DNA of 64,000 bases from Mesobacillus maritimus (GCF_023715205.1 NZ_JAMBNR010000001.1:1-64000); one strand, 5' to 3'; positions 53,891-63,024 are shown, numbered from the stretch's first letter. Notes: generated by a model not told the origin, from the sequence alone. A program made the numbers and translations.

Positions 53891-56023
53891 TTAAGAGGAG
53901 GTGAACCTATACTCCAACTCTTCCTTTATTCGATACTTTCTCATTTTTTGATAAAGGGTAGTTCTACTAATTCCTAAAAGATTCGCTGCTTTTGTTCGAT
54001 TTCCACTGGATTTTTTCAATGCCTGTATGATGACATTTTTTTCTGTTTGATTTATGGATTCTTTGCGATTTAAATCTAATTTAGTTTCATCTTGTTGAGT
54101 ATTGGAATGAAAAGTGTTTGTACTTAAGAATTCTTTTGGTAAATGTTCAACCTCAATCCATTCTGATTGAGAATAGTGAAATGCCCGTTCTAAGACATTC
54201 TCCAATTGACGTATGTTTCCTGGCCAAGTATATTGTTGGAATATCCTAACTACTTCAGCAGTGGTTCCCACAATCTCTTTATTTGTTTTATTGTTTATTT
54301 TTTCGATGAAATACTTACATAGAAGCGGAATGTCGTCTAAACGATTTCTTAATGGTGGAATTTGCAAATGAATAACATGAATGCGATAAAATAAGTCTTC
54401 GCGGAATTTACCTAGTTTTACAAGTTCCGTTAAATCCTTATTAGTGGCAGAAATGATGCGGACATTAACTTTAGTTGTTTTTGTAGCGCCTATCCGTTCG
54501 AATTCTTGTTCTTGAAGAACGCGTAATAATTTTACTTGTAAGGAAAGAGGCATATCCCCAATTTCATCAAGGAAGAGGGTCCCATTATCTGCAAGTTCAA
54601 ACTTTCCAGGTTTTCCTCCTTTTTTTGCCCCGGTAAAAGCGCCATCCGCGTATCCAAAGAATTCAGATTCTAATAATTCTTCCGGGATTGCCCCGCAATT
54701 AACCTTAATAAATGCTCCTTTACGTCCAGATAAATGATGGATTCCTTCTGCAAATAACTCTTTTCCAGTTCCACTTTCTCCCGTAATAAGTACATTTGAA
54801 AGTGACTTAGCTGCAATGGCTGCTTCTTGTTTAAACTTTTTCATCGTTGCATTCAATGTGACAACCTCAGCAAATGGATCATTTTCTTTGGAAATCCGGT
54901 ACAATTCACCTCGATAATAGCTAATTTCACTTTCAAGTTTCTCCATCTTTTGGAGAATGTCTTTCCAAGAATCAAGTTGCCTAAAAATAATTTTAAAAAT
55001 CGCTCCAAGTTTCCGACCGTTCTGTACGATTGGCATTTGGGTAACAATACATTGTTGCCCAGTGATTTTTATCAGTTCTCCATCCATGTTCTCATTATAA
55101 ATTAAGCTTCTCTCGGCAGGAATTTGTGGTGCAATCTTATTGATTGATACTCCAATGACATCCACTTGATTATTAATTTCGTAGAGTTCCATGAAACCTT
55201 TATTCACCATGGTAATCTTACCTTCATTATCCGTAATGACGACACCATCATATGCCAGTTCAAGAGCACTATCCAAAATTTTTTTCAATTTTTTCGTTGA
55301 CTCAAGTTCATTCGCGATATTCTCGTACGATGTCACATCTCTTAATACAACCATAGCACCCGTAACGTTGTTCACTTCTTTTATCGGGATAAAGGAGGCA
55401 ATTACTGTCAAGCTTTGAAAGGTGATTCGCTTGGCATCTTGTATTTCTCCTGACTTTATCGTTTCAATTAACCACCTTCTAAAAGGCGGGAGGAAACGGT
55501 CAATTGGTGCATCTATTAAATGCTTCCCATTTAAGTCGAGCAAGTCAATTGCTGTGGAATTATAGGTTATGATTTTTAAATGATCATCGACTGAAATGAC
55601 GGCATCTTGTAGATTCTCAACTAGTGAAGTCATCCTAGTAAAAGCATTGTCTAAGGCTGCCATATGGGAACTAACTAAATCTGATTTAGACATAATGCCA
55701 TAAACTTCCTGATTGTGATCTAGCACAACAGCTTGGCTAACATTCCCTTTTACCATAATATCCCTTGCCTCATACAAGGTTTGGTCCTTATGAATTGTGA
55801 CAACGTCTTTAATCATGAGTGATTTAACAGACGTATCTAAAGAGGCGCCGCTAAGGAGTGTTCGGTAAATTGAATTCTTATGTACGATTCCCATAAGCTT
55901 AAGATTTTTGGTTATACACCCAAAGTCCACCTTATGTTCAAGAAATGCAGCAATTGTCTCCCGGATTGTACTGCTTGGAGACAAATTTACATAATTTACG
56001 GTTGTAAAATTACTAACTTTCAA
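53891..56023 (-). CDS. sigma-54-dependent activator with CBS pair and two PAS domains
   Basis: A 710-residue enhancer-binding protein. Layout: two CBS motifs (about 1-125), PAS 1 (about 130-235: LQDAVISVDDHLKIITYN), PAS 2 (about 250-350: AYDGVVITDNEGKITMVN), AAA+ domain with GESGTGKE (about 414), GAFTGA and FLDEIGDMP, and an HTH ending NRTKAANLLGISRTTLYQKMRKY. The CBS pair could read adenine nucleotides or acyl-CoA/SAM-like ligands, an unusual sensory add-on. TTG 56023 has GAGGTGA upstream. It is divergent from the third -24/-12 promoter and so probably controls the atu-like operon. Confidence 0.88.
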   Translation of the reverse strand: MKVSNFTTVNYVNLSPSSTIRETIAAFLEHKVDFGCITKNLKLMGIVHKNSIYRTLLSGASLDTSVKSLMIKDVVTIHKDQTLYEARDIMVKGNVSQAVVLDHNQEVYGIMSKSDLVSSHMAALDNAFTRMTSLVENLQDAVISVDDHLKIITYNSTAIDLLDLNGKHLIDAPIDRFLPPFRRWLIETIKSGEIQDAKRITFQSLTVIASFIPIKEVNNVTGAMVVLRDVTSYENIANELESTKKLKKILDSALELAYDGVVITDNEGKITMVNKGFMELYEINNQVDVIGVSINKIAPQIPAERSLIYNENMDGELIKITGQQCIVTQMPIVQNGRKLGAIFKIIFRQLDSWKDILQKMEKLESEISYYRGELYRISKENDPFAEVVTLNATMKKFKQEAAIAAKSLSNVLITGESGTGKELFAEGIHHLSGRKGAFIKVNCGAIPEELLESEFFGYADGAFTGAKKGGKPGKFELADNGTLFLDEIGDMPLSLQVKLLRVLQEQEFERIGATKTTKVNVRIISATNKDLTELVKLGKFREDLFYRIHVIHLQIPPLRNRLDDIPLLCKYFIEKINNKTNKEIVGTTAEVVRIFQQYTWPGNIRQLENVLERAFHYSQSEWIEVEHLPKEFLSTNTFHSNTQQDETKLDLNRKESINQTEKNVIIQALKKSSGNRTKAANLLGISRTTLYQKMRKYRIKEELEYRFTSS

Positions 56024-56347
56024 GAACAGTCACCTCTGATAATTCAGAATATTTATATTATTTACACACCTTAAAGTATATCGTGTTAAAGTTCAAAAGA
56101 CAAATCGAAACTGTAAACTTTCCTGAACAGTTGTTAACTTTTGTTCCAAATCTAGTACAATAAACGACCTTATACATAAATATGTTTCAAGTTGCCGAAA
56201 TGAATAAAAAAAGAGACTACCCTGAACAATCAGGGTAAGTGTTCGGTTATTAAGAGAATTAATTTCATTTATGTATCAAAACAAACTTTTGGCACAGTTT
56301 TTGCATTGAAAACAGATAGATAACAACAAAAGGAATGAGGTGGAAAA
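56024..56347 (+). promoter_or_regulatory. intergenic control region with activator-site candidates
   Basis: The 324 bases between activator and operon hold a hairpin TACCCTGA-ACAA-TCAGGGTA (56218-56237), a CTGAACAGTTGTTAAC near 56124 that repeats the GAACA core, and the sigma-54 promoter. The hairpin lies about 52 bases before the -24 element and could be the activator's site. The binding assignment is a guess. Confidence 0.4.
56289..56305 (+). promoter_or_regulatory. sigma-54 (SigL) promoter of the atu-like operon
   Basis: TTGGCACAGTTTTTGCA has GG and GC ten bases apart, only slightly different from the promoters at 37756 and 42771. It lies 43 bases before the first ATG. Confidence 0.88.
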
Positions 56348-57133
56348 ATGTATTATGAAACACTTATCTATGAGGTGATTGGAAAGGTAGCAAAAATCAC
56401 CCTGAATCTTCCAGAAATGCGCAACCCATTGACGGAAAAATCAACGCAAGAATTAATACACGCCATTCGTACTGCCGATGATGACTCCACCATCCATGCC
56501 ATTATTTTAACAGGTGCTGGAAAAGCATTTTCAGCGGGTGGAGATTTAAATGAGTTTAAAAAAAATCTTGAGAAGACAGCTCCTGAGCTTTATTTCGAAG
56601 GAAAAGCTAGCACAGAGTTGTTCAAACTAGGAGCAGAAGTCACAACCCCATTAATCGCGAGTGTAAATGGTCCAGCTTTAGGAGGTGGAACTGGACTTGT
56701 ATCTATGTGTCACTTAGCGATTGCTTCGACTGAAGCAAAATTAGGCTTGACGGAGCTTCGATTAGGACTTGTTCCATTCGTCATCATGCCATGGGTCCGC
56801 AGAGCTGTTGGGGATCGAAAAATGATGGAAATGATGCTTACCGCTGAAATTCTGTCTGCTGAACAAGCAAAGGAATTAAATTTAGTTCATCGAGTAGTCG
56901 AACCAAATTTACTCGAGGAAGAAACAATGAAATTGGCAACTCAAGTAGCGAGTTTTAGTCCGCTTGCTGTCAAATTAAGCTTAGAATCATTCTTTAATAC
57001 AGAACAAATGGATATTATGAAAGCTTTTGATTATTTAACGAATTTAAGACTTGTATCGTTTATGAGTGAGGACTTAAAAGAAGGTGCCTCAGCCTTTTTA
57101 GAAAAACGACAACCAAGCTGGAGTGGAAAATAA
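56348..57133 (+). CDS. enoyl-CoA hydratase, LiuC/AtuE-type
   Basis: A 261-residue crotonase. AFSAGGDLNEF and GPALGGGTGLVS form the oxyanion hole; the first catalytic Glu is absent (GGGTGL). The second is present in GLTELRLGLVPFVIMPWVRRAVG. This GGGxGL plus TE(V/L)RLGL-P-x-x-IxPWV pattern is that of methylglutaconyl- or isohexenylglutaconyl-CoA hydratases (LiuC, AtuE), not of ordinary crotonases. It leads the cluster behind its own sigma-54 promoter. It should hydrate the carboxylated product of the cluster's carboxylase. Confidence 0.85.
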   Translation: MYYETLIYEVIGKVAKITLNLPEMRNPLTEKSTQELIHAIRTADDDSTIHAIILTGAGKAFSAGGDLNEFKKNLEKTAPELYFEGKASTELFKLGAEVTTPLIASVNGPALGGGTGLVSMCHLAIASTEAKLGLTELRLGLVPFVIMPWVRRAVGDRKMMEMMLTAEILSAEQAKELNLVHRVVEPNLLEEETMKLATQVASFSPLAVKLSLESFFNTEQMDIMKAFDYLTNLRLVSFMSEDLKEGASAFLEKRQPSWSGK

Positions 57134-57153
57134 CTTTAAAAGGAGTGTATAAA

Positions 57154-57372
57154 ATGGTGGAAGTTTTAGCGTCAATGTCAGGAAATGTCTGGAAAATTGA
57201 AGTGAAAGAAAACGATGTAGTAAAGGAGGGTGACGTCCTCATCATCTTGGAATCGATGAAGATGGAAATCCCTATCGAAGCCACACATGATGGCGTGGTT
57301 ACTGCCATTCAGACAGCAGAGGGCGAATTCGTCCAAGAAGGAGACGTGCTGGTAACAATTAACAATGAGTAG
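57154..57372 (+). CDS. second biotin carrier protein
   Basis: A 72-residue biotinyl domain whose sequence is almost a copy of the carrier at 30888: same length to the lysine (K36 in ESMKMEIPI) and the same SGNVWK/AGNVWK head. ATG 57154 is eight bases after GGAG. It must be the carboxyl carrier for the carboxyltransferase at 61495. No biotin carboxylase accompanies it in this window. Confidence 0.92.
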   Translation: MVEVLASMSGNVWKIEVKENDVVKEGDVLIILESMKMEIPIEATHDGVVTAIQTAEGEFVQEGDVLVTINNE

Positions 57373-57393
57373 AGAAAGGTGGGAGTGGAATAA

Positions 57394-58758
57394 ATGAAAA
57401 AGGTTAGAATCGGAGCTGCCCAGGGGTTCTATGGAGATACAATCGAACCTGCAGTAGCGACAGCTGAAAAAGGAAATGTACAATATATTTGTTTTGATGC
57501 ACTAGCAGAACTCACCATGGCTATCTTAGTGAAAGATAAGCGCAAAAATGAAAATGCTGGTTTTACGAAAGACATTGGGTTGCAAATGCGCGCATTGCTT
57601 CCGTATCTAAAGGAAAAGAGAATCAAGTTATTAACGAATGGTGGCGGGATTAATCCGGTAGGTGCCCAAAGAGAAATCCTCAGAGTGGCAAAGGAAATGG
57701 GGATCAATGATTTGAAAGTTGCAGTTGTTACGGGGGATAACGTGTTAGATAGAATTCCAGAATTTGAGGAAAAGGGATATAACCTTAATCACATAGATAC
57801 AGGTGAGGGAATTGAACAGGTAAAAGATCGTTTAGAATTTGCAAATGCCTACATCGGAGCAAGACCAATTGTACGTGCTTTGGAACAAGGGGCCGATATT
57901 GTAGTTACCGGGAGGACGACTGACACTGCTCAGTTTTTGGCACCACTCATTTATGAATTTGGTTGGGGCGAAGAAGAATGGGATAAGCTAGCAAGCGGTG
58001 TATTTATGGGACATCTTCTCGAGTGTTCAGCGCAATCTACAGGTGGTAATTTTAGTGGGAACTGGCAAGATATCGAGGGATTTGACCGGATGGGCTACCC
58101 AATTGCTGAAGTATCTGAGAACGGTGAGTTTGTAATTAGTAAGGTAGAAGATCGTGGAGGATTAGTAACAATAGATACAGTAAAAGAACAGATGCTATAT
58201 GAAATTCATGACCCCTCAGCATATTTAACACCAGATGTAATCGTGGATCTGACAAATGTAAGGTTGGAAAATATCGGACCAAATCAAGTGAGAGTGACAG
58301 GAACTAGAGGCAAACCGAGACCAGACTCTTTAAAAGTTGTCATGGGCTACGAAGATGGTTATGCGGGTCAAGTGATTGTCGGGTTCTCATGGCCTGATGC
58401 GATGCAAAAAGCAAGAAAGGTGGATGAAGTGATTCGAATACAACTAGAGCGGAATGGTCTTCGTTATCAAGAAGTTCGTACAGATTTTATGGGCTATAAC
58501 GCTTTGAGTGGTCCATTAGCACATGAAAATGAAAGTGAGCTAAATGAGGTCTTCTTAAGAATGGTTGTCAAAGCGAAAACAAAGCAAGAAGCAGCTAAAT
58601 TCAGCCGACTATTTCCACCTTTAGCTTTAAACGGTCCACCTTCAATGAGTGGTTTCTCTGGAAACTCTGCTCCAAGAGCCCTTTTAGGAATGTGGTCAAC
58701 ACTTATTCCTAGAGAAGATATTGAAGCAAACCTAAAAGTTGAAGTTGCGGAGGTGTAA
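57394..58758 (+). CDS. acyclic terpene utilization AtuA family protein (DUF1446)
   Basis: A 454-residue cytoplasmic protein. It opens RIGAAQGFYGDTIEPAVATAEKG and continues with YICFDALAELTMAIL, LTNGGGINP, GARPIVRALEQGADIVVTGRTTDTA and a C-terminal FPPLALNGPPSMSGF. These are DUF1446/AtuA marks. In Pseudomonas atuA is the first gene of the citronellol/geraniol cluster and is required for growth on those terpenes; its reaction is not established. Here the AtuA C-terminal part is encoded separately by the next gene, three bases on. A G-rich site precedes ATG. Confidence 0.88.
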   Translation: MKKVRIGAAQGFYGDTIEPAVATAEKGNVQYICFDALAELTMAILVKDKRKNENAGFTKDIGLQMRALLPYLKEKRIKLLTNGGGINPVGAQREILRVAKEMGINDLKVAVVTGDNVLDRIPEFEEKGYNLNHIDTGEGIEQVKDRLEFANAYIGARPIVRALEQGADIVVTGRTTDTAQFLAPLIYEFGWGEEEWDKLASGVFMGHLLECSAQSTGGNFSGNWQDIEGFDRMGYPIAEVSENGEFVISKVEDRGGLVTIDTVKEQMLYEIHDPSAYLTPDVIVDLTNVRLENIGPNQVRVTGTRGKPRPDSLKVVMGYEDGYAGQVIVGFSWPDAMQKARKVDEVIRIQLERNGLRYQEVRTDFMGYNALSGPLAHENESELNEVFLRMVVKAKTKQEAAKFSRLFPPLALNGPPSMSGFSGNSAPRALLGMWSTLIPREDIEANLKVEVAEV

Positions 58759-58761
58759 ACA

Positions 58762-59127
58762 ATGGCAATTGTAAAGCTGAAAGATATTGCTCAATCACGG
58801 TCGGGAGATAAAGGGAATATTGTCAATGTTGGTGTATTTGCTCCTAATCAAGCAATCTATCAAGTGTTCCTTGAACAATTAACACCTGAAAAAGTGAAAG
58901 AACATTTTGCAGGACTTGTGAAAGGAGAAGTAGTTCGTTACGAATTACCGAATATCTTTGCTCTTAATTTTGTTTGTAAGGAAGCCCTTGATGGGGGAGG
59001 GTCCTCTTCAACCCGCTTAGACAATCTCGGGAAATGTTTTGGTTCGAATATGCTTCGATTGGAAATTGAAGTGGATGATTATTTGTTAAAAGATTTGAAC
59101 AATGAGGTGAGCAATCATGCCATATGA
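58762..59127 (+). CDS. AtuA C-terminal-domain-like protein
   Basis: A 121-residue protein beginning KLKDIAQSRSGDKGNIVNVGVFA and including DGGGSSSTRLDNLGKCFGSNMLRLEIEVDDY. This is the domain normally fused to the end of AtuA; SRSGDKGN and the GGG-S-S-S-TR-LDN strings are its landmarks. It is three bases after AtuA and overlaps the next dehydrogenase gene by eleven bases. It probably binds the AtuA subunit to form one functional unit. Confidence 0.85.
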   Translation: MAIVKLKDIAQSRSGDKGNIVNVGVFAPNQAIYQVFLEQLTPEKVKEHFAGLVKGEVVRYELPNIFALNFVCKEALDGGGSSSTRLDNLGKCFGSNMLRLEIEVDDYLLKDLNNEVSNHAI

Positions 59128-60265
59128 GCCATATTTTACGGAAGAACACGACCAATTGCGCAGAGTTATTCGAAAGTTTGTGGAAAAAGAAATTCTTCCA
59201 TTTGTTGATGAATGGGAAGAACAAGGCGAGTTTCCGCGTTCAGTGTTCATAAGAATGGGAGAGTTAGGCTTTTTGGGGTTACATTATCCTGAAGAAGTGG
59301 GTGGTCAAGGTGGCGATTATTTTTCGGGAATCATTCTAGCAGAAGAATTGAATAAATGTGGCTGTGGAGGGCTACCAATGGCAATTGCAGTTCAAACAGA
59401 CATGGCCACTCCTCCAATTTTTAAATTTGGAACAAAGGATCAGCATGAACGGTTTTTAAAACCAGCAATCCAAGGGAAAAAGATTGCTGCGATTGGGATT
59501 ACGGAGCCAAATAACGGTTCTGATGTAATGGGAATACAGACAAGAGCACGACGGGAAGGAAACGAATGGGTAATAAATGGAACCAAAACGTTTATCACGA
59601 ATGGGACTCGGGCTGATTTTGTAACCTTAGTAACAAGAACATCGGACGACCCAGGTCCAAAAGGAATCAGCCTTTTTCTAGTAGAGACAGACAGACTAGG
59701 ATTTTCTGTTGGCAAGAAGCTCGATAAAGTTGGAATGCGTTCGTCAGATACGGCTGAACTAATTTTTGACAATGTTCGGGTTCCTCACGAAAACCTATTA
59801 GGAGAGGAAGGAAAAGGTTTTTATCAAATTATGTGGCAATTACAAGGAGAGCGAATGATTGGTGCCGCCGGTGCCATCGGGGGTGCAGAGTATGCGTATG
59901 AATTGGCATTAAATTACGCGCAAACTCGTGAAGCGTTTAATCAACCGATTGGAAATTTCCAAGTGATTGCCCATCTTCTTGCTGAGATGAAGACCGAGAT
60001 TGAAGTTTGTCGTGAACTAACATATGCAACCGCTTACCGCTTTTCGAATGGCGATGTAGCACCTAAGGAAATCAGCATGACAAAATTAGCTGCAGCACAA
60101 ATGGGGCATTGGGTTGCAGATCGGGCACTCCAAATTTTTGGTGGAAATGGTTACATGGCAGAATATCCGATTGAGCGGGCTTGGAGAGATAGTCGATTAC
60201 CGCGTATTGGCGGGGGAACGGATGAAATTATGAAAGAAATCATTTCGAAGCAAATTGGTATTTAA
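59117..60265 (+). CDS. acyl-CoA dehydrogenase, AtuD/IVD-type (1)
   Basis: A 382-residue FAD dehydrogenase. The usual catalytic Glu position reads IGGGTDEIM, not YEGT, so the base is probably the Glu in MWQLQGERMIGAAG, the place used by isovaleryl-CoA and long-chain dehydrogenases. Other marks are YPEEVGGQGGD, TEPNNGSDVMG and GMRSSDTAEL. That choice of catalytic residue fits branched substrates such as citronellyl-CoA. It overlaps the AtuA-like small gene and lies 18 bases before the second dehydrogenase. Confidence 0.87.
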   Translation: MPYEPYFTEEHDQLRRVIRKFVEKEILPFVDEWEEQGEFPRSVFIRMGELGFLGLHYPEEVGGQGGDYFSGIILAEELNKCGCGGLPMAIAVQTDMATPPIFKFGTKDQHERFLKPAIQGKKIAAIGITEPNNGSDVMGIQTRARREGNEWVINGTKTFITNGTRADFVTLVTRTSDDPGPKGISLFLVETDRLGFSVGKKLDKVGMRSSDTAELIFDNVRVPHENLLGEEGKGFYQIMWQLQGERMIGAAGAIGGAEYAYELALNYAQTREAFNQPIGNFQVIAHLLAEMKTEIEVCRELTYATAYRFSNGDVAPKEISMTKLAAAQMGHWVADRALQIFGGNGYMAEYPIERAWRDSRLPRIGGGTDEIMKEIISKQIGI

Positions 60266-60283
60266 CAGGAAGGAAGGGATAAT

Positions 60284-61459
60284 ATGAGCCACTGGATATT
60301 TTCGGAAGAACATCAAATGTTTCGGAAAGCAGTCCGGTCTTTTTTAGAAAAAGAAGTTGAACCTAATATTGAGTTATGGGAAAAAGAAGGTGAAACTCCC
60401 CGAAGCCTTTACAAAAGAATGGGGGAATTAGGCTATTTAGGAATTAAGTTCCCTGAGGAATATGGAGGCAGTGGTCTGGACTTAATCATGGAGGCAGTTT
60501 TTACTGAGGAACTTTCCCGCTCAGGATCAGGTGGTGTTGGTGCTGCGATTGGTGCCCATACAACCATTGCAATGACGAATATTTGGAGATATGGAAACCA
60601 CGAACAAAAGCTAAAATACCTTGTTCCGGGTATTAAAGGGGAAGCAATCTCTGCCTTAGCCGTTACCGAACCAGGCGGTGGATCAGATGTAGCTAATATT
60701 AAAACCACTGCCAAAAGAGATGGGAACTATTACGTTCTTAATGGTCAAAAAACGTTTATTACAAATGGGGTTAACGCTGATTATGTGATTGTCGCAGCAA
60801 AAACAAGAGAAGAACCTACCCATCGTAATATTAGTTTGTTTATTGTTGAAACCAACTCAGAAGGTTATTCAGTCGGCAAAAAGCTCAAAAAATTAGGGTG
60901 GCGCTCCTCAGATACAGGTGAACTATTTTTTGAGAATGTAAGAGTGCCAAAAAAGAATCTAATCGGAACCGAAAATGAGGGTTTCCGATATATTATGCAA
61001 AATTTCCAGTATGAAAGAATGACCTTGGCTTTAGGATGTATCGGGGTGGCAGAAAAAGCGCTTGAACTAGCAATTAAATATAGTAAGGAAAGAATTCAGT
61101 TTAAAAAACCCCTTTCTGAATTTCAAGTTCTTCGCCATAAAATGGTTGATATGGCGGTGGATATTGAGAAGGCAAGGAATATCACATATCGTGCTCTCTA
61201 CCTGTATAACAGCGGGAAAGATTGTGTGACTGAAGCGACAATGGCCAAAGTTTACGCCTCTGAAATGTTGAATCGGGTAACCGACCAGGCACTTCAAATC
61301 CATGGTGGCAATGGCTATATGATGGAATATTCAATCCAAAGACTTTGGCGTGATGCTCGAATCCAGACAATTGGGGGCGGCACAACACAAATCATGAATG
61401 AAATATTAACGAAGCAATTAGGAATACTTTCCCGACCTAATAAATTACAAACTCAATAA
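60284..61459 (+). CDS. acyl-CoA dehydrogenase, AtuD/IVD-type (2)
   Basis: A 391-residue dehydrogenase, paralogous to its neighbour (FPEEYGGSGLD, TEPGGGSDVANI, GWRSSDTGEL, IGGGTTQIMNEI). The canonical catalytic Glu is again replaced (GGGT), with an alternative Glu in NFQYERMTLALG. Two such enzymes in tandem may form a heteromer or act on successive intermediates. AGGAAGG precedes ATG. Confidence 0.87.
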   Translation: MSHWIFSEEHQMFRKAVRSFLEKEVEPNIELWEKEGETPRSLYKRMGELGYLGIKFPEEYGGSGLDLIMEAVFTEELSRSGSGGVGAAIGAHTTIAMTNIWRYGNHEQKLKYLVPGIKGEAISALAVTEPGGGSDVANIKTTAKRDGNYYVLNGQKTFITNGVNADYVIVAAKTREEPTHRNISLFIVETNSEGYSVGKKLKKLGWRSSDTGELFFENVRVPKKNLIGTENEGFRYIMQNFQYERMTLALGCIGVAEKALELAIKYSKERIQFKKPLSEFQVLRHKMVDMAVDIEKARNITYRALYLYNSGKDCVTEATMAKVYASEMLNRVTDQALQIHGGNGYMMEYSIQRLWRDARIQTIGGGTTQIMNEILTKQLGILSRPNKLQTQ

Positions 61460-61494
61460 GCAATTAGGATATTAAAAATAAAGGATGTGCTGAT

Positions 61495-63024
61495 ATGGAA
61501 CGTGAACAAAGAATTCTGGCAGAAAGAGAGCGAATTCAAAAAGGTGGGCCTGACCATGAAAAATTAAAAAAAATTGGAAAGTTATTTGTCCGAGATCGTT
61601 TAAAACTTTATTTTGATCATGAAGAACCTTTCTATGAAACAGGTTTGTTTGCAAATGCGAATAAAGAAAAGCTGCCAGCAGATGGCGTTGTCACAGGCAC
61701 GGGAAAGATTAATGATCGGTTAGCGTTCTTTATGGCGAGTGATTACACAGTAAAAGCAGGTAGCATGGGGAAATATCATAGTGAAAAAATCTTGCGGATT
61801 CAACAAGCAGCTATACGTGGGAAACGGCCGATTATTTACATGATAGATTCCTCCGGGGGACGAATCGATGAAGCAGGTGGGTACCATGTAGAAAAATACT
61901 CTGGTGGTAGAATTTGGTATAATCATAGTTTACTTTCAGGACGGGTACCTCAAATAGCTGTTCTTTATGGACCATGCTTTGCAGGAACAGCTTATATGCC
62001 TGTATTCTCTGATTTTTGTATTATGGTCGATAAGATCTCGGGAATGGCTATTGCGTCTCCAAGGATGGTTCAAATGGCAACAGGACAAAAAGTTGATATT
62101 GAGGAGCTGGGCGGAGCTACGATGCACGCGACAAAAAGTGGTTCAGCAGACTTTATTGCAAAATCGGAAGAGGAGGCTGCTGAGATTGTAAAAAAACTCT
62201 TATCCTATTTGCCAGATTCATATGATGCAAAAACACCGGAGTTTGCGCCTATTGAGCCTTCAAGAGATCCAAGTGAGATCGATAAGATCATTCCAAAGGA
62301 ACCAAACCGTGCTTATGATGTTCGTAAATTAATAGAGGCAATTGTCGATGGTGAAAGTTTCCTAGAAGTCAAAGCAAATTATGCTAAGGAACTTGTAACT
62401 GGTTTTGCTCGGTTAAATGGAAAGACCGTGGGGATCGTAGCAAATCAGCCAATGCAAAAAGGTGGAGCAATCTTCCCTGAGTCTTCAGATAAAGGGGCAA
62501 AGTTTGTCTGGACTTGTGATGCCTATAATATCCCACTTCTATACCTATGTGATACACCAGGTTTTATGGTGGGGACAAAAGTAGAGCAGGAAGGGATTTT
62601 ACGAAAAGGCCGCAACTTTATCTTTGCTAGTTCGAGTGCAAACGTGCCAAAGATGTGTGTCATTGTCCGCAAAGCTTATGGTGCTGGAATCTATGCAATG
62701 GCTGGTCCAGCATACGAACCGGATACAACAATTGCTTTGCCATCTGCAGAAATTGCCATCATGGGACCAGAAGCGGCCGTAAATGCTGTTTACTATAATA
62801 AAATTCAGGCGGTTGAAAATCCTGAAGAGCGGGCGGAATTAGTAAATAAATTAAGAGAAGAGTATAAAGCGGGTTATGACATTGTCAAACTGTCAAGCGA
62901 GCTAGTAGTTGACGATTTGGTAGTCCCAAGTGAACTAAGGAAAGAGCTAATAAGTCGTTATGAAACTTTTGAAAACAAAGATATGCCCCTTCCTAGTAAA
63001 AAACACTCAACGATTCTAAGTTAA
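61495..63024 (+). CDS. acyl-CoA carboxylase carboxyltransferase subunit (AtuC/MccB-like)
   Basis: A 509-residue carboxyltransferase with the same two-domain layout as YngE: ADGVVTGTGKIND, IDSSGGRIDEAGGY, GPCFAGTAYMPVF, then QKGGAIF, DTPGFMVGTKVEQ, RKAYGAGIYAM and GPEAAVNAVYYNK. It differs from YngE in the N-half pocket (SSGGRIDEAGGYH for SAGARITDQLEMF; CFAGTAYM for AAGGAYI), suggesting a different acyl-CoA. In the atu pathway the counterpart is geranyl-CoA carboxylase beta. It needs a biotin carboxylase, and none is visible in this cluster. Confidence 0.88.
   Translation: MEREQRILAERERIQKGGPDHEKLKKIGKLFVRDRLKLYFDHEEPFYETGLFANANKEKLPADGVVTGTGKINDRLAFFMASDYTVKAGSMGKYHSEKILRIQQAAIRGKRPIIYMIDSSGGRIDEAGGYHVEKYSGGRIWYNHSLLSGRVPQIAVLYGPCFAGTAYMPVFSDFCIMVDKISGMAIASPRMVQMATGQKVDIEELGGATMHATKSGSADFIAKSEEEAAEIVKKLLSYLPDSYDAKTPEFAPIEPSRDPSEIDKIIPKEPNRAYDVRKLIEAIVDGESFLEVKANYAKELVTGFARLNGKTVGIVANQPMQKGGAIFPESSDKGAKFVWTCDAYNIPLLYLCDTPGFMVGTKVEQEGILRKGRNFIFASSSANVPKMCVIVRKAYGAGIYAMAGPAYEPDTTIALPSAEIAIMGPEAAVNAVYYNKIQAVENPEERAELVNKLREEYKAGYDIVKLSSELVVDDLVVPSELRKELISRYETFENKDMPLPSKKHSTILS

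Noticed and set aside
56218-56237. Terminator for the divergent activator gene
   Set aside because: The activator is transcribed away from this point, and no T-run follows the hairpin on either strand; an activator site is more likely.
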